From Chloroflexota bacterium (lineage in GTDB: Bacteria; Chloroflexota; UBA6077; CF-72): a stretch of DNA of 8,085 bases. A program made the position numbers and the translations under genes. The first letter of the stretch is position 1. Every line of letters begins with the position of its first letter. Positions 1 to 6,305 of the stretch are shown one piece after another. The notes under the pieces were generated by a model, which saw only the letters and a program-made list of their open reading frames with translations, had not been told where the DNA came from and did not search any database. Location of the stretch: positions 1 through 8,085 of the forward strand of contig JAFAPL010000800.1 of the NCBI GenBank assembly GCA_019247135.1, written 5' to 3'.

Positions 1-278
1 ACGGCGTGGCCGACCGGGTGAAGGTGCGTCAAGGGACCATCGCAAGCGAGCCCGCGCAGCCGTTCGATCTGATACTTGCGAATATCACCATTCGCACGCT
101 GCTCGAGCTGCACGAGCTACTCGGAGCACAGCTGCGGCGCGGCGGCACAGCCGTGCTGTCAGGCGTGCTTGCGGAACGGGCCGGCGAGCTGCTCGACGTG
201 CTGCTCGCTCATGGTTGGCGCCACGAGCGCACGGACCATGAGCAGGATTGGGTGGCACTCACCATGACGCGGGCGTGA
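1..278 (+). CDS. prmA: Ribosomal protein L11 methyltransferase (PrmA), C-terminal part, 5' end outside window
   Basis: This is the last ~91 codons of a class I SAM-dependent methyltransferase. The reading frame is open to the left edge, so the GTG at position 6 is an internal codon rather than a start. The visible part reads NGV/GVADRVKV-like text, then DLILANITIRTLLEL, which matches the post-SAM motif of PrmA (typically DLVxANIL...LxEL). It ends in the usual GG-x-xxLSGxL strand and a WVALTMTR terminal strand. PrmA trimethylates ribosomal protein L11 (uL11) in the cytoplasm. The stop codon overlaps the start of the following rsmE by 4 bases (GTGA), and a prmA-rsmE pairing is common in bacteria, often downstream of dnaK/dnaJ. 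A generic methyltransferase is the alternative, but the ANI motif plus the rsmE neighbour make PrmA likely. Confidence 0.85.
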   Translation, partial: GVADRVKVRQGTIASEPAQPFDLILANITIRTLLELHELLGAQLRRGGTAVLSGVLAERAGELLDVLLAHGWRHERTDHEQDWVALTMTRA

Positions 279-1009
279 CGCACCGGTTTCTGGTCGCGCG
301 CGAGGCGATCCAGAACGGGCACGTGCGCTTCTCAGACGATCAGGCACATCAACTACGCCACGTTCTGCGGCTCCGAGCTGGCGACGCGGTGCGGGTGTTC
401 GATGGCGAACACGGTGTCGACTACGTCGTCGAGCTCTCTGGCGCGGCGGAAGCCAGGATCGTCGGCACCGCGTCTCAGGCGGCGGAGCCACGAACGCGGC
501 TCGTCGCCTACCCGGCGCTGCTGCAGCGCGTGAAATTCGAGCTGGTGCTGCAGAAGTTGACGGAACTCGGAGTCGCCGAGATCGTGCCGGTGCTCGCGGC
601 GCACGGACTGGTCCGCGAACCGCCCGAGGAAACCCGACTGACCCGCTGGCGGGCGATTCTGCGCGAGGCCACCGAGCAATGTGGCCGCGGTGTCGTGCCC
701 AACCTGCACCCTCCTCTGCCGCTTGGGGACGCGATCGCACGAGCATGCGCCGACGGTCTGGCCATCATGGCGTACGAGCACGAGCAGCGCTCGACTTTGC
801 GCGACGCGCTACGTGGAACGATATCTACCGTGAGCGTCTTCGTTGGACCGGAAGGCGGCTACGCACACGATGAAGTCAAGGAGGCAAAAGCCGCTGGCGT
901 TCGCTTGATCACGCTCGGCCCGCGCATTTTGCGGACCGAGACAGCCTCGCCCGTGCTCGCGGCCCTGGTGCTGTACGAGTTGGGCGATCTATCGTGCGGA
1001 CCGACATGA
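275..1009 (+). CDS. rsmE: 16S rRNA (uracil1498-N3)-methyltransferase RsmE
   Basis: RsmE is a SPOUT-class enzyme that methylates N3 of U1498 in helix 44 of 16S rRNA, using SAM, on the assembled 30S subunit. The 244-residue product has the usual family length. An N-terminal PUA-like part begins THRFLVAREAIQNG (about 1-70). The knotted SPOUT domain follows, with KLTELGVAEIVPV (94-106), REATEQCGR (130-138), GPEGG (191-195) and LGPRILRTETA (214-224). These last motifs build the SAM-binding trefoil knot. I chose GTG at 275 because the family starts close to the HRF motif and because it overlaps the prmA stop as GTGA. An in-frame TTG at 248 would add nine non-conserved residues. No clear Shine-Dalgarno is visible, which fits translational coupling to prmA. 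Its own stop overlaps the next start as ATGA. Confidence 0.95.
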   Translation: MTHRFLVAREAIQNGHVRFSDDQAHQLRHVLRLRAGDAVRVFDGEHGVDYVVELSGAAEARIVGTASQAAEPRTRLVAYPALLQRVKFELVLQKLTELGVAEIVPVLAAHGLVREPPEETRLTRWRAILREATEQCGRGVVPNLHPPLPLGDAIARACADGLAIMAYEHEQRSTLRDALRGTISTVSVFVGPEGGYAHDEVKEAKAAGVRLITLGPRILRTETASPVLAALVLYELGDLSCGPT

Positions 1010-1359
1010 CTGCCGACCCGGATTGCATCTTTTGCAAGATCGTTGGTGGACAAATCCCCGCGGGCGTCGTCTACCAGGACGAGCGAGCGACCGCGTTTCG
1101 CGATCTCAATCCGCAGGCACCTGTGCACATTCTGGTCGTGCCGAAGGAGCACATCGCGAACACGACAACGCTCTCGCCTGAAAACGACGCGACTGTTGGC
1201 GCCCTGGTACGCGTGGCACACGCTGTGGCGCAGCAGGAGGGCGTGGCCGAGACTGGCTATCGCCTGGTGGTCAATACGGGTCGCGACGCGAACAACACCG
1301 TTGCGCATCTGCATATCCACGTGCTGGGTGGACGCAGTCTTGGCTGGCCGCCGGGTTAG
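1006..1359 (+). CDS. HIT-family (histidine triad, HINT-like) nucleotide-binding hydrolase
   Basis: The 117-residue product is a typical single-domain HINT-branch protein. The N-terminal CIFCKIVGGQIPA (7-19) carries the Cys-x2-Cys often used for zinc. NPQAPVHILVVPKEHI (35-50) is the conserved central strand. The catalytic histidine triad is AHLHIHVLGGR (100-110) with His101, His103 and His105, followed by the family-typical WPPG end. Family members hydrolyse purine nucleoside phosphoramidates or AMP-lysine-type adducts through a nucleotidyl-histidine intermediate in the cytoplasm, and the physiological substrate is usually unknown. The ATG at 1006 overlaps the rsmE stop (ATGA), whereas the in-frame GTG at 994 would add four residues inside rsmE. 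HIT genes next to rsmE are known in several phyla, so this is probably the last gene of the prmA-rsmE unit. Confidence 0.93.
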   Translation: MTADPDCIFCKIVGGQIPAGVVYQDERATAFRDLNPQAPVHILVVPKEHIANTTTLSPENDATVGALVRVAHAVAQQEGVAETGYRLVVNTGRDANNTVAHLHIHVLGGRSLGWPPG

Positions 1360-1383
1360 GCGCTTCGCGGACGAGCCACCGCC

Positions 1384-1389
1384 TAGTAT
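1384..1389 (+). promoter_or_regulatory. Candidate -10 element (TAGTAT) for sucC, placed for a leaderless transcript
   Basis: TAGTAT fits the TANNNT core of a sigma-70-type -10 box (4 of 6 bases match TATAAT) and ends 7 bases before the sucC ATG, so transcription would begin at or next to the start codon. No Shine-Dalgarno sequence lies in the 37-base gap, which is consistent with leaderless initiation. No convincing -35 box is seen 17 bases further upstream. This is an inference from position. Confidence 0.35.
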
Positions 1390-1396
1390 TTGACGT

Positions 1397-2554
1397 ATGG
1401 ACCTGTTCGAGTATCAGGGTAAGCAGTACTTCGCCCGATTTGGCATTCCCGTGTCACCGGGCGGCGTGGCCGATAGCGTCGATGACGCGGTCGCTCAAGC
1501 CGAGCAGGTGGGGTTCCCGGTCGTGGTCAAAGCCCAGGTCCAGGTCGGCGGCCGTGGCAAGGCGGGCGGCATCAAGCTCGCCAACAATGCCAGCGAAGTC
1601 CGCACCCACGCCGGCAACATCCTGGGGATGGACATTCGCGGCCACGTGGTGCATCGGCTGTGGATCGAGAAAGCCTCGGATATTGCTCGCGAATACTATG
1701 CCTCGTTCACGCTCGATCGCGGCGCACGCAAGCACCTCGGCATGGTGTCCGCGAAGGGCGGCATAGACATCGAACAGGTCGCCGCCGAGGACCCGTCGGC
1801 CATCGCTCGGCTGCACATCGATCCCGTCGACGGCCTCACTGAGCAAGACGCGAGAAAGCTCGTCCAGCAGGCGGGACTCGACCAGAAGGCTCACGACGGC
1901 GCCGTCGACATCCTCAAGAGTCTCTATCGATGCTTCGTCGAAGGTGACGCTGACCTGGTGGAGATCAACCCGTTGATTCTGACGCCAGATGGTCGGGTGC
2001 ATGCGCTGGACGCAAAGGTGAGCCTCGACAACAACGCCGAGTTTCGACATCCCGAATGGGCCGAATACAGAGCCACCGAAGTGCTCGACGAGCGCGAGCG
2101 ACTCGCCCGCAGCAAGGGCCTCCAGTACATCGGCCTGACCGGCAGCGTTGGCATCATTGCCAATGGAGCAGGTCTGGCGATGAGCACGCTCGACGTCGTC
2201 AACCAGGTGGGCGGCTCACCCGCCAACTTCCTGGACATCGGCGGTGGTGCAGACGCCGACGTGATGGCGAACGCACTCGAAGTCATCAATACAGACCCGA
2301 ACGTGCGCTCGATCTTCATCAACATCTTCGGCGGCATCACCCGAGGTGACGAAGTCGCCAACGGCATCGTCCAGGCGTTGCAGCGCGTCGAGATCAAATC
2401 GCCGATCGTGATCCGCATCGACGGGACCAATGCCGACGAGGGTCGGGAGATTCTGAAAGCGCACACGTCGGATCGCTTGATCTCACAACCAACGATGCTC
2501 GATGCGGCACGCAGAGCCGTCGAGCTGGCGCAGCGCGCGGAGGTGCGGGTATGA
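1397..2554 (+). CDS. sucC: Succinyl-CoA synthetase (ADP/GDP-forming) beta subunit
   Basis: SucC is the nucleotide-binding subunit of the TCA-cycle enzyme that converts succinyl-CoA, Pi and NDP into succinate, CoA and NTP. The 385-residue length is normal. The N-terminus MDLFEYQGKQ is characteristic. An ATP-grasp domain covers about 1-235, with VVVKAQVQVGGRGKAGG (42-58) holding the phosphate-contacting Lys45 and the GGRGKAGG loop. Asn191 in EINPL and Asp205 in LDAKVSL are spaced like the Mg-binding Asn/Asp pair of the E. coli protein. The C-terminal CoA-ligase flavodoxin-like domain includes GLTGSVGIIANGAGLAM (246-262), NFLDIGGGAD (277-286) and FINIFGGITRGDEVANGI (307-324). ATP or GTP preference cannot be read from the sequence. 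It has no visible ribosome binding site, lies 37 bases after the HIT gene, and overlaps sucD by 4 bases. Confidence 0.97.
   Translation: MDLFEYQGKQYFARFGIPVSPGGVADSVDDAVAQAEQVGFPVVVKAQVQVGGRGKAGGIKLANNASEVRTHAGNILGMDIRGHVVHRLWIEKASDIAREYYASFTLDRGARKHLGMVSAKGGIDIEQVAAEDPSAIARLHIDPVDGLTEQDARKLVQQAGLDQKAHDGAVDILKSLYRCFVEGDADLVEINPLILTPDGRVHALDAKVSLDNNAEFRHPEWAEYRATEVLDERERLARSKGLQYIGLTGSVGIIANGAGLAMSTLDVVNQVGGSPANFLDIGGGADADVMANALEVINTDPNVRSIFINIFGGITRGDEVANGIVQALQRVEIKSPIVIRIDGTNADEGREILKAHTSDRLISQPTMLDAARRAVELAQRAEVRV
2539..2543 (+). promoter_or_regulatory. Shine-Dalgarno site (GGAGG) for sucD
   Basis: GGAGG inside the last codons of sucC lies 7 bases before the sucD ATG, an optimal spacing. 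Together with the ATGA overlap it fixes the sucD start. It also shows that this organism does use anti-Shine-Dalgarno pairing, so its absence before sucC is informative. Confidence 0.8.
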
Positions 2555-3438
2555 GCATCTTCGTCGACGAGAACACGAAAGTCGTCTATCAAGGTCTGAC
2601 GGGTTCGGCCGGGCGCTTTTACGGGCTGCGCAACCGCGAGTACGGAACAAAAGTCGTCGCGGGGACGAACCCGCGGCGCGCAGGCACCGACGTCGAGGGC
2701 ATCCCCGTGTACGCCACGATGAAAGAGGCTGTCGGGGCGACGGGCGCCAACGCCTCCTGCATCTTCGTGCCCGCGCCGGGCGTGGAGAGCGCGGTGATGG
2801 AAGCAGCGGAATCGGGCGTGACGTTCATCGCCGTGATTACCGAAGGCGTTCCCGCCCAGGACGAGGCCCGCTTCTTCAACAAGCTGCGACGCGATTACCC
2901 GCAGGTACGTCTCTTGGGACCGAATTGCCCTGGGGTCATCACACCGGGCAAGTGCAACATCGGCATCACCGCCGGCGAGATCGCCACGCCGGGTGGCCCC
3001 GTCGGCATCGTCAGCCGCTCGGGAACCCTGACCTACCAGGCGCTGTACGAGCTGACGCAGAAGGGCATCGGCCAGACGACCTGCGTCGGTATCGGCGGCG
3101 ATCCCGTCCCGGGCACTACGTTCATCGACTGTCTCGAGGCGTTCGAGGCCGACCCGGAGACGAAGGCCGTGATCTTGATCGGTGAGATCGGCGGATCCGA
3201 AGAGGAGAAAGCTGCCGAGTTCATCGGCTCGCGCATGAGCAAGCCCGTCGTTGCGTACATCGCCGGCGTGACCGCCCCGCCCGGTAAGAAGATGGGCCAC
3301 GCCGGCGCGATCATCTCGGGCTCGCAAGGCACCGCGCAGGCGAAGATGGAGGCGCTCCAACGCGCCGGCGCACGTGTGGCGGTCAATCCAACCGAAGCGG
3401 GCGAACTCATGGCCGAAGTGGTGAAGGATCTCCGCTGA
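2551..3438 (+). CDS. sucD: Succinyl-CoA synthetase alpha subunit
   Basis: SucD binds CoA and carries the phosphohistidine that passes phosphate to the nucleotide on SucC. The 295-residue product has the family's two-domain layout. A CoA-binding Rossmann domain (about 1-125) starts MSIFVDENTKVVYQGLTGSAG, followed by a ligase domain with LLGPNCPGVITPGKCNIG (121-138), VGIVSRSGTLTY (151-162) and STCVGIGGDP-like TTCVGIGGDPVPG (176-188). Glu212 in IGEIGG and His250 in KMGHAGAI correspond to the catalytic Glu and the phosphorylated His. The CoA loop is unusual: GSAG replaces the common GSQG, and GRFYGLRNREYGT replaces the GTFHxxQxxxYGT seen in E. coli-type proteins. The rest is fully conserved, so activity is expected. 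Translation is coupled to sucC through the ATGA overlap and a GGAGG site. Confidence 0.97.
   Translation: MSIFVDENTKVVYQGLTGSAGRFYGLRNREYGTKVVAGTNPRRAGTDVEGIPVYATMKEAVGATGANASCIFVPAPGVESAVMEAAESGVTFIAVITEGVPAQDEARFFNKLRRDYPQVRLLGPNCPGVITPGKCNIGITAGEIATPGGPVGIVSRSGTLTYQALYELTQKGIGQTTCVGIGGDPVPGTTFIDCLEAFEADPETKAVILIGEIGGSEEEKAAEFIGSRMSKPVVAYIAGVTAPPGKKMGHAGAIISGSQGTAQAKMEALQRAGARVAVNPTEAGELMAEVVKDLR
3424..3428 (+). promoter_or_regulatory. Possible Shine-Dalgarno (AAGGA) pointing to a CTG start at 3435
   Basis: AAGGA near the end of sucD lies 6 bases before a CTG at 3435-3437 that overlaps the sucD TGA as CTGA. That CTG is in frame with the DUF185 methyltransferase and would add the residues (M)TPLE before the GTG at 3450. 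The GTG itself is 21 bases from AAGGA and has no site at normal distance. Assigned by spacing only. Confidence 0.4.
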
Positions 3439-3449
3439 CGCCGCTCGAG

Positions 3450-4592
3450 GTGGCGCTGCGCGAGCGCATTCGGCACGAAGGGCCGCTGTCCTTTCGAGAC
3501 GTCATGCAGGCGGCGCTGTATGACGCCGAGTGCGGCTACTACACCACCCTGACGCGCTTTGACGACTTCCTCACCAGTCCTGAGGTGCATCCGGCCTTTG
3601 GCTGGCTGCTGGGCAGGCAAGCGTTGGAGGTTTGGGAAGTGTTGGAGCGGCCGCGGCCGTTTTGCATTCTCGAGCTCGGCGGCGGGAGCGGAGCCCTGGC
3701 CGAAACGCTTCTTGAGTATCTACGGCCGCGCGTGTCCGAGCTGGTGTACGTCATCGACGAGCCGAGCCCGGCGTTACGTCAGACGCAACAAGGACGGCTC
3801 AGGCGGCCGGAATTCCGATGGTCCTCTGAGCAGTCGGCACACCTGGTGGTCGCGAACGAAGTCGCGGATGCGCTGCCAGTGCACCGGATGGTGATGCGCG
3901 AGGGCGAGCTTCACGAGCTCAGAGTCACCGTGGACGCAAGTGATGCGCTCACCTGGGTGGAAGCCGACAGCGTGCCCGAACAAGTCGAAACCTACTTCCA
4001 ACAGGTCGGCGTGCGTCCGCGCGAAGGCGCAGTTTCAGAGGTCAGCACGGGCCTGCCGCAATGGACGCACCACCTCGCGGACAGACTCGACCGAGGCGTC
4101 GCCATCATCCTCGACTACGGCTACACCGCCGAGCAGCTATTCAGTCGCAAACAGGGCACCCTGCTGACGTATTGGCGTCACATGCTCGGTAGCGACCCGC
4201 TTGTGCGCCTCGGCGAGCAGGACATTTCCGCGCATGTCGATTTTTCGTGCATCGCCATGGCCGCGCAGCAAGCTGGGCTGCGCGTGGTCGGCGTCACGAG
4301 CCAGCGGACGCTCTTGCGCCACCTCGGGATCGGCGCGTTGATCGACTCGGCCCGCGCGCCACTGCACCGCGCTCGCCTGAGCGACCTTGTCGACCCGCAC
4401 GGGCTGGGCCGCATCGGCGCATTGTTTCTTGCGCGCGGTCTGACGGACTACGCACCGGTCGGCCTGTGCGGGGGACGCGACTGGCCAAGCGATGACACTG
4501 GGCCGACCCTGGACGATGATTCAGCGTTTGGCGACCTGTGGCGCGAAGCCTTCGTAGAACAGGCTGCGCGAGTCAGCGACGGCGAGCGATAG
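3450..4592 (+). CDS. DUF185 / MidA (NDUFAF7) family SAM-dependent methyltransferase
   Basis: This 380-residue protein belongs to the MidA/NDUFAF7 family. The mitochondrial members methylate an arginine of a complex I subunit (NDUFS2) during assembly, while the bacterial substrate is not established. N-terminal family motifs are GPLSFRDVMQAALYDAECGYYT (11-32, degenerate PLSF..FM..ALYDP..GYY) and DDFLTSPEVHPAFGWLLG (38-55). The Rossmann SAM site is ILELGGGSGALAE (73-85), with the next strand YVIDEPSPALRQTQ (100-113). Further signatures are ANEVADALPVHRM (135-147), IILDYGY (219-225), GTLLTYWRHM (236-245) and DISAHVDF (258-265). The acidic tail (about 345-380) looks variable. GTG 3450 is the first standard start, but a CTG at 3435 has a better placed AAGGA site. 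The gene begins at the end of sucD, so it is probably co-transcribed, and its 3' end overlaps the opposing methyltransferase gene by 20 bases. Confidence 0.9.
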   Translation: MALRERIRHEGPLSFRDVMQAALYDAECGYYTTLTRFDDFLTSPEVHPAFGWLLGRQALEVWEVLERPRPFCILELGGGSGALAETLLEYLRPRVSELVYVIDEPSPALRQTQQGRLRRPEFRWSSEQSAHLVVANEVADALPVHRMVMREGELHELRVTVDASDALTWVEADSVPEQVETYFQQVGVRPREGAVSEVSTGLPQWTHHLADRLDRGVAIILDYGYTAEQLFSRKQGTLLTYWRHMLGSDPLVRLGEQDISAHVDFSCIAMAAQQAGLRVVGVTSQRTLLRHLGIGALIDSARAPLHRARLSDLVDPHGLGRIGALFLARGLTDYAPVGLCGGRDWPSDDTGPTLDDDSAFGDLWREAFVEQAARVSDGER

Positions 4593-5358
4593 CCAGGTCC
4601 GTGCTGTAGGCCTTCTCGATGCTGCCGCCGTAGCCAGTTTCGATCAGGCGTGCAATGCATTCGAACAGCGCCTCGCGATTCGGCGGCGCAAGGTCGATGT
4701 GACCTGAGTACGTGCTCAACACCTCGAGGTATTCGCCGGTCGAATAGCGTTGTTGCCACAAATAGCGACGAAAGACTGGCGGTTCGAAGAGCACCGATCC
4801 GTCGAACAGGGTGGCGTACTCGTGCGGCCGCGTCCGCGGATCGGGCAGCGTCAGGCCTGGCGGTGTGCCGGGCATGAAGCGCTCGTAGCAGCGCTGGACC
4901 TGGTCGAAGAACGCGCGGTCGCCGCCGGCCACATGGTGGTGGCCGAAAACGGCGAGCGACCCGCCCGCTCTCAACGCGGCCGCGGTTTTCTGCAACCGTA
5001 CCGCGGGGTCCAACCAGTGGAAGGCCTGAGCGCATGCGACCAGATCAAACTGCTCGGCGGGGAGCGGCCACTCCTCGAATGCCGCGGTCACGATGCGTAC
5101 ATGCTCGAAACCGGCCAACTTGCGCCGAGCGAACTCGGCCAGCTCCGCACCGAGTTCGACGGCAGTTACCTGATAGCCGCGTTCCGCCAGAGGCTGAGTC
5201 GCTTTGCCCGTACCTGGCGCGATCTCCAGCACCCGCGCGGGAGGCAGTACGCACGAGATGTCAGCCAGGTCGTCGAAAAGCGCGGTGGGATAGCCCGGAC
5301 GCGCGCGGTCGTACAGCGTCGGGTCCGTGTTGAACGTCGCGCGCCGCACGACGCGCAC
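4573..5358 (-). CDS. Class I SAM-dependent methyltransferase, substrate unknown
   Basis: This 261-residue cytoplasmic protein is a UbiE/BioC-like type 11/25 methyltransferase. LYDRARPGYP (15-24) is the conserved lead-in. VLEIAPGTGKAT (43-54) is SAM motif I, VTAVELGAELAEFAR (64-78) ends in the acidic residue that contacts ribose, and FDLVACAQAFHWLDP (104-118) is the post-motif typical of this subfamily. The C-terminal third (about 145-261) probably shapes the substrate pocket and has no recognised motif. There is no signal peptide. It is the last gene of the cupredoxin operon, 20 bases after the phosphoesterase stop. GTG 5358 has GGAGG only 2 bases upstream, while the in-frame GTG at 5349 has it 11 bases upstream, so the true product may be 258 residues. 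The substrate cannot be inferred. The link to its two exported neighbours rests on gene order only. Confidence 0.88.
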   Translation of the reverse strand: MRVVRRATFNTDPTLYDRARPGYPTALFDDLADISCVLPPARVLEIAPGTGKATQPLAERGYQVTAVELGAELAEFARRKLAGFEHVRIVTAAFEEWPLPAEQFDLVACAQAFHWLDPAVRLQKTAAALRAGGSLAVFGHHHVAGGDRAFFDQVQRCYERFMPGTPPGLTLPDPRTRPHEYATLFDGSVLFEPPVFRRYLWQQRYSTGEYLEVLSTYSGHIDLAPPNREALFECIARLIETGYGGSIEKAYSTDLAIARRR

Positions 5359-5378
5359 AGCCTCCGGCGGGTCGTCAT

Positions 5379-6290
5379 CTACTGAGCCAGCGATGCGTCA
5401 ACGATAACGGGCGCCCCCTGGCGCGCCACAAACCGCACCTCGCGTACGCCGAGTGAGCTCAGCAATTCGTCGGTTCGAACCCGTAGCGGCCCCGGCGCGT
5501 CGCCCTGTCCGGGCGCCGGTTGCGGGAATGCGGTCGACGCCGCCGAATGGAACGTCACATTGCCCTCGACTTTCTGGAGGATCTGATGGATATGGCCGTT
5601 GAGCACAGTCACCGATCCAAAACGCCGCAGAGCCGAGAGCGCTTGCTCGGCATCCGTGGTGCCCCAGCCCCAGGACGGATACACCGACCACAGCGGCACG
5701 TGCGCAAAGACGACGATTGGCGTGCTGCTCGAAAGCCCTTGCAGATCCTTGCTCAGCCAGTCGAGTTGCTCCTGACCAAGCGTGCCAAAGCCGCCCGCCT
5801 TCAGGTTCCACACGTTGACCAGTCCGACAAAGTGGACACCTTTGTAGTCGAAGCTCTGCCAGCCGTTGCCGATCACACCTTTGCCGAACCGATCCAGGTA
5901 GCTCTTCCCGTTGTCTACGAAGGTGTCGTGCTCACCAGGTGTGAAGTAGGCCTGGCTGATCTTCGAGGCTTTGATGATCTGGTCAGCCGCGTCGTACTCG
6001 TCGGCTTTCGAAAGATGACTCACGTCTCCCGTATGAAGAATGAACGCGGGCTGACGCGCCTGGATGAGTCCGATTGCCTTCTGGAAGGTCGCGGTGACGT
6101 CCGCATTGGGAACGTTCGAGAAGCCGATGTGGCTGTCGCTCACCTGGGCGAACGCGAAATCACCACTGCCTTGAGGCGCCTGGTCGATCGTGCACGATGA
6201 GAGCACGCCGCCGCTGATGGTCCATAGCAAGCCCGTGCCTGCCCAGGCCATGCACTTGAGAAAACCGCGACGGTCGACTTCGTCACTCAT
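5379..6290 (-). CDS. Tat-exported, probably lipid-anchored metallophosphoesterase (calcineurin-like)
   Basis: This 303-residue protein has a twin-arginine signal DRRGFLK (6-12), a hydrophobic stretch (about 14-29) and a lipobox LSSC with Cys33. It would therefore be folded, and probably loaded with metal, before export and then anchored on the outer face of the membrane. The calcineurin-like dinuclear metal motifs are all present in order: DSH (Asp52, His54), TGD (Asp89), GEHD (119-122), a lone His in FAHVPLW (His197) and GHIH (His233, His235). The GNHD motif has Glu120 where Asn is usual, which changes a metal-bridging ligand. The family hydrolyses phosphomonoesters or diesters, and the substrate here is unknown. 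ATG 6290 is supported by AGGAG 8 bases upstream. The gene starts 15 bases after the cupredoxin stop, so the two are very likely co-transcribed and act in the same compartment. Confidence 0.92.
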   Translation of the reverse strand: MSDEVDRRGFLKCMAWAGTGLLWTISGGVLSSCTIDQAPQGSGDFAFAQVSDSHIGFSNVPNADVTATFQKAIGLIQARQPAFILHTGDVSHLSKADEYDAADQIIKASKISQAYFTPGEHDTFVDNGKSYLDRFGKGVIGNGWQSFDYKGVHFVGLVNVWNLKAGGFGTLGQEQLDWLSKDLQGLSSSTPIVVFAHVPLWSVYPSWGWGTTDAEQALSALRRFGSVTVLNGHIHQILQKVEGNVTFHSAASTAFPQPAPGQGDAPGPLRVRTDELLSSLGVREVRFVARQGAPVIVDASLAQ

Positions 6291-6298
6291 TTGATCTT

Positions 6299-6303
6299 CT
6301 CCT
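6299..6303 (-). promoter_or_regulatory. Shine-Dalgarno site (AGGAG) for the metallophosphoesterase
   Basis: Read on the minus strand, AGGAG within a longer purine run lies 8 bases before the ATG at 6290 and begins just after the cupredoxin stop codon. It supports that start and independent ribosome loading on the second cistron. Confidence 0.8.
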
Positions 6304-6305
6304 CT

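Noticed and set aside
6..8. GTG at the left edge as a gene start
   Set aside because: The frame is open through the window edge and the protein is plainly the tail of PrmA, so this Val codon is internal.
248..274. Upstream in-frame TTG start for rsmE
   Set aside because: It would add nine residues not seen in the family and lies well inside prmA. GTG 275 gives the standard N-terminus and the 4-base overlap.
1924..3360. A 478-codon open frame on the minus strand opposite sucC and sucD
   Set aside because: It spans two strongly conserved genes, its predicted protein is Arg/Ala/Asp-rich with no recognisable domain, and long stop-free antisense frames are expected in GC-rich coding DNA.
3648..3663. 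12-base GC palindrome followed by TTTT, terminator-like
   Set aside because: A palindrome without a loop would make a very short hairpin, it sits early in the DUF185 gene, and it encodes an Arg-Pro-Arg-Pro stretch.
4448..5035. A 195-codon minus-strand frame overlapping the ends of both convergent methyltransferases
   Set aside because: Arg/Pro-rich low-complexity product in another frame of confirmed genes.
5520..6200. A 226-codon + strand frame opposite the metallophosphoesterase
   Set aside because: The opposite strand encodes a complete enzyme with signal peptide and all metal motifs. This frame shows none and has no family resemblance.
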